Positions 5,728 to 7,838 of a DNA stretch of 7,838 nucleotides are shown piece by piece. Each line of letters starts with the position of its first letter. Position 1 is the stretch's first letter. Made by a program: the position numbers and the translations under genes. The DNA is from Chloroflexota bacterium (GTDB taxonomy: Bacteria > Chloroflexota > UBA6077). The stretch is from assembly GCA_021786215.1 (NCBI GenBank), contig JAJYNT010000101.1, positions 1 to 7,838 of the forward strand. The letters are read 5' to 3'. The notes below the pieces were generated by a model that did not search any database, had not been told where the DNA came from, and saw nothing but the letters and a program-made list of their open reading frames with translations.

Positions 5728-6505
5728 AGTCGAGGGGCGTGGCGTTGGAGGCTCTCGTACTGCATGCCGGGTCGTTAGATTGCTTGAGGTGTTGTCCGGC
5801 GCAAGCAGTCCGCTTCGGCTGAGCGAATTGGCACGACAGCTAGACGTGCCTGTGAGCTCTACTCAAGTGCTTTTGAAGGAGCTGATGCGGTGCGGCGCCG
5901 TAGCGATGACAGATCAGAGGGAGTATGTCCGTGGTCCCCGTCTGGTAGCGCTGGGCGCTCGTGTTGTTGCGAGTCTGGACGTAGTCAGGCTTGCCGAGCG
6001 GCGCATGGTTGAGCTCGCGTCGGAGATGCACGAGTACGTGTACCTTGCACTTCCTGTTCCAGAGGGCATCATGTATGTGTCGCGCGTTGGTACGTCGTCC
6101 CATAACTTGCGGGTCGAGATTCCTTTGGGTGTCGCGCGTCCCTTGCATGCAACGGCCGCAGGGCAAGTTTACCTAGCGTATGGTAGTCCGGACGCGGTCG
6201 AGCGCGCCATTTCTCGTGCTCCGCTTTCGGCCGAGACGCCGCATACAATTACGGACGTAAGTGCTCTGCGTGCGCGGATCCAGTTGGTGCACACGCGGGG
6301 GTATGCGGTGACGGAGGAGGAGAGCATAGAGGGTGTTGTGGGACTATCAGCACCTGTGAGGACTGCAGGTGGTGCGCTGGCGGGTGCACTCACTATTTCC
6401 TTTTTTCGGGGCCGTTCAGAGTTTGGTCAAGAGGTAGTCGTCCGTCGGCTCGTGGACGCGGCCTGCGATGTGAGCCGCGCTCTGGGTTGGAGCGGCAACG
6501 CGTAG
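5696..6505 (+). CDS. IclR-family transcriptional regulator
   Basis: This is a DNA-binding regulator of catabolic or transport genes. With the GTG start it has 269 residues, standard for IclR proteins. A winged helix-turn-helix occupies about 20-80; TACRVVRLLEVL leads in, and LRLSELARQLDVPVSSTQVL with LKELMRCGAV (40-69) is the helix-turn-helix. The effector-binding GAF-like domain follows, with RVEIPLGVARPLHATAAGQV (139-158) and GYAVTEEESIEGVVGLSAPV (202-221), both typical family signatures. Likely ligands are the imported substrate or an intermediate of the two upstream enzymes. GGGAAGG (5686-5692) sits just before the GTG. A TTG at 5657 would add 13 residues but has a weak ribosome-binding site and would place the palindrome inside the coding region. 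The C-terminus is complete. Unusually for the family, it is co-directional and last in the cassette instead of divergent from its presumed targets. Confidence 0.92.
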   Translation: MSDALTPLQGGVEGRGVGGSRTACRVVRLLEVLSGASSPLRLSELARQLDVPVSSTQVLLKELMRCGAVAMTDQREYVRGPRLVALGARVVASLDVVRLAERRMVELASEMHEYVYLALPVPEGIMYVSRVGTSSHNLRVEIPLGVARPLHATAAGQVYLAYGSPDAVERAISRAPLSAETPHTITDVSALRARIQLVHTRGYAVTEEESIEGVVGLSAPVRTAGGALAGALTISFFRGRSEFGQEVVVRRLVDAACDVSRALGWSGNA

Positions 6506-6506
6506 C

Positions 6507-7838
6507 TTACGGCAAGGCCCGCGAGCCTTGGCGTACGTCCGCGGCCGATGGCGGCTTGCGCCCCCCCGCCACCTCCCGTTCCTGCTCCAGCGCTTGCTCC
6601 AAGATCCGTTGCACCCGGACAACATCGACCACGTCCAGGGCGAGGGTCTTGGCGCAGGCCTGTCCCACTCGCTCGGCTCCATAGCGTTTCACCAGCCCGA
6701 GCAGCCGGTAGACCTGGCGCATGCGGGTCCAGGGCAGCGGCCCAGCCAGCAGCTGGGTGGCGTAGATCCCGACCGGCTCGCCATGGCCGGCTGCCACGCG
6801 CTGGAGGTACTCCAGGTCGCCCATGGCATACCCGCGCTTCTCCTGGGGGAGGTCCTCGGGCTGGGTGGATCGCCCGCCGGGGGCCTGGCGGACGTGCTCC
6901 CGCAGCACGACGCCGTGGTAGGAGATCCTCACCAGGCGGCTGTCTGCCCGCACGTCGACCTGCTCCCCGAGGTGGCCACCGGGCACCGAGTAGAGCGCCT
7001 TCCCAACGGAGATGTGATGGTCCCGGGCCACTTTGGGGTGGGCGTAGATGGGTACCTCGTAGCGGCTCCGGGGGACCGGCAGCAGGTGCGCCAGCTCAAC
7101 CTGCTGGAAGTGCTCCAAGGGACGCCGCCGAGTGGTCCCATGGATCCGCGTCCCGGCCTCCTCCAGGCACCAGCGCCGCATCCCCGCCCGGCCCGCGGCG
7201 AGGTCCTGGAAGTTCTCGCCGGCAAACCCCGCCTGGCGGCAGTAGGGCACGGCGCGCTCGACCCGCGGCTTCTGGGTCGGAGATTTGATGATGCAGGGGT
7301 CGACCACAAAGCCCCGGGCCTGGGCGTACTCCAGGAAGCCCTGGTTGAGGACGGGGTGGAGGGGGTCCGCCTTGACCACGATCGCCTTCAGGTTGTCGCT
7401 GATCACCACCCTGAAGACCCCGCCAAAGAAGATCCAGGCCTCCTCGAACCCCTCGATGACCTCCTCCAGGCTCTCCCCGAAGGTGAGCCAGCAGAACATG
7501 TGGCGGCTCACCACCGCTGTCAGCACCAGCCCCTTGACCAGCCGTCGAGCGGTCCCCAGGCGGCCCAGCAGCCCCATCCGCCCAAAGTCGGCTTGCAGTT
7601 CCTGCCCGGGCTCCCCATCGTCCACCCGGACGGTCTCCCGGTGAGTTCCGAAGCCCAGCTCCAACACGCAGTACCGGTGCAGCGTGCGGTACGGCACCAC
7701 CACCCCGCGCCGTTGCAGCAACACCCGGATCTTGGTCAGGCGCAGGCCCTCTTCCACCCACTGCTTCAGCAGACCGTGCTGGCCCGCCAATGCCGCCCAG
7801 GCCTCCCCGTGCCAGCCGCCCGGGCGCCCGGGCTGGAG
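6507..7838 (-). CDS. istA: IS21-family transposase IstA (partial, N-terminus beyond the window)
   Basis: The minus-strand frame is open to the right edge, giving 443 visible residues. IstA is the DDE transposase of IS21 elements and works with the ATPase IstB to insert the circularised element. Visible features, in order, are the end of the helix-turn-helix region (EEGLRLTKIRVLLQRRGVVV then PYRTLHRY), the integrase-like catalytic core and the C-terminal beta domain (ALYSVPGGHLGEQVDVRADS, RQAPGGRST). The catalytic triad is intact: Asp in LQADFGRMG (codon 7587-7589), Asp in VVISDNLKAIV (7395-7397) and Glu in KPRVERAVPYCR (7257-7259), with 46 residues between the second Asp and the Glu. TTG 7790 is an internal codon, not the start, because the frame continues with family-like sequence. 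The tail after EQALEQEREVAGG (ending RALP) is short and unlike typical IstA ends. The gene stops one base from the regulator's stop, and no istB follows, so the element is incomplete on this side. Confidence 0.92.
   Translation of the reverse strand, partial: LQPGRPGGWHGEAWAALAGQHGLLKQWVEEGLRLTKIRVLLQRRGVVVPYRTLHRYCVLELGFGTHRETVRVDDGEPGQELQADFGRMGLLGRLGTARRLVKGLVLTAVVSRHMFCWLTFGESLEEVIEGFEEAWIFFGGVFRVVISDNLKAIVVKADPLHPVLNQGFLEYAQARGFVVDPCIIKSPTQKPRVERAVPYCRQAGFAGENFQDLAAGRAGMRRWCLEEAGTRIHGTTRRRPLEHFQQVELAHLLPVPRSRYEVPIYAHPKVARDHHISVGKALYSVPGGHLGEQVDVRADSRLVRISYHGVVLREHVRQAPGGRSTQPEDLPQEKRGYAMGDLEYLQRVAAGHGEPVGIYATQLLAGPLPWTRMRQVYRLLGLVKRYGAERVGQACAKTLALDVVDVVRVQRILEQALEQEREVAGGRKPPSAADVRQGSRALP
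6507..7838 (-). mobile_element. IS21-family element, partial (istA side only)
   Basis: The window contains most of istA. Immediately downstream, where istB should begin within a few bases, is the convergent iclR-type gene instead. The left boundary therefore lies at about 6506-6540, and the istB half and that terminal repeat have been deleted or were never there. The right end is outside the window. No clear TG...CA terminal repeat was recognised at the left junction. Confidence 0.6.
6508..6535. terminator. Hairpin between convergent iclR-type and istA genes, possible bidirectional terminator
   Basis: TACGGCAAGGC (6508-6518), a CCGCGA loop and GCCTTGGCGTA (6525-6535) form an 11-bp stem with one mismatch. 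It begins three bases after the regulator stop and overlaps the last codons of istA. There is no T run on either side, so it would be a hairpin-only terminator of the kind proposed in GC-rich bacteria. It could alternatively be a trace of the IS boundary. Confidence 0.4.

Noticed and set aside
6548..7288. A 246-codon plus-strand frame opposite istA
   Set aside because: It consists almost entirely of Pro, Ala, Arg and Gly and lies antisense to a well-supported IstA. It is a GC-driven artefact.
1..7838. The whole window as a classical composite transposon
   Set aside because: The flanking elements belong to different IS families (IS256-like, IS481-like, IS21), so no matching pair of ends encloses the cassette.
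1..7838. CRISPR arrays, tRNA or rRNA genes
   Set aside because: No regularly spaced repeats and no RNA-gene-like sequence were seen anywhere in the window.

Overview
The window looks like an accessory segment of a high-GC bacterium: a small uptake-and-catabolism cassette set between insertion-sequence remnants. The lipoprotein-type solute-binding protein, frequent GTG/TTG start candidates and actinobacterial-style IstA point to an actinobacterium or another GC-rich Gram-positive-like lineage. This is inference from style, not an identification.

Left flank (1-1028). The minus strand carries the first 26 codons of a probable IS256-family (mutator-type) transposase, and the element's terminal repeat ends near 204. 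A gene-free stretch (205-481) follows. Next comes the 5' third of a second, unrelated transposase (IS481-like integrase type), frameshifted and then truncated, with its subterminal repeats at about 969-1023.

Cassette (1029-6505, all plus strand). A good sigma-70-type promoter (-35 TTGACA at 1029, 17-bp spacer, -10 TACACT at 1052) sits just outside the IS end. A LacI/cre-type palindrome covers the expected transcription start. The promoter reads into a fumarylacetoacetate-hydrolase (FAH) family enzyme and a cyclase/KynB-type metal hydrolase. After 135 bp come an ABC ATPase, an overlapping permease and a lipoprotein binding protein of the NitT/TauT/thiamine-precursor class. An IclR-family regulator closes the cassette. 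Its most plausible start codon lies inside a long palindrome whose C6 segment can also pair with a second G6 run downstream.

A coherent model, which is inference, is that the ABC system imports a small organic acid or heterocycle. The cyclase-type hydrolase would open or hydrolyse it, the FAH enzyme would cleave or isomerise the resulting keto-acid, and IclR would sense substrate or intermediate. The substrate cannot be read from the sequence.

Right flank (6507-7838). A convergent IS21-family istA, with its DDE residues intact, runs off the window edge. Its stop codon is one base from the iclR stop, and no istB follows it. A hairpin at 6508-6535 may terminate both genes. The IS remnants belong to different families, so this is not a classical composite transposon, but it fits a region assembled by repeated insertion and deletion.
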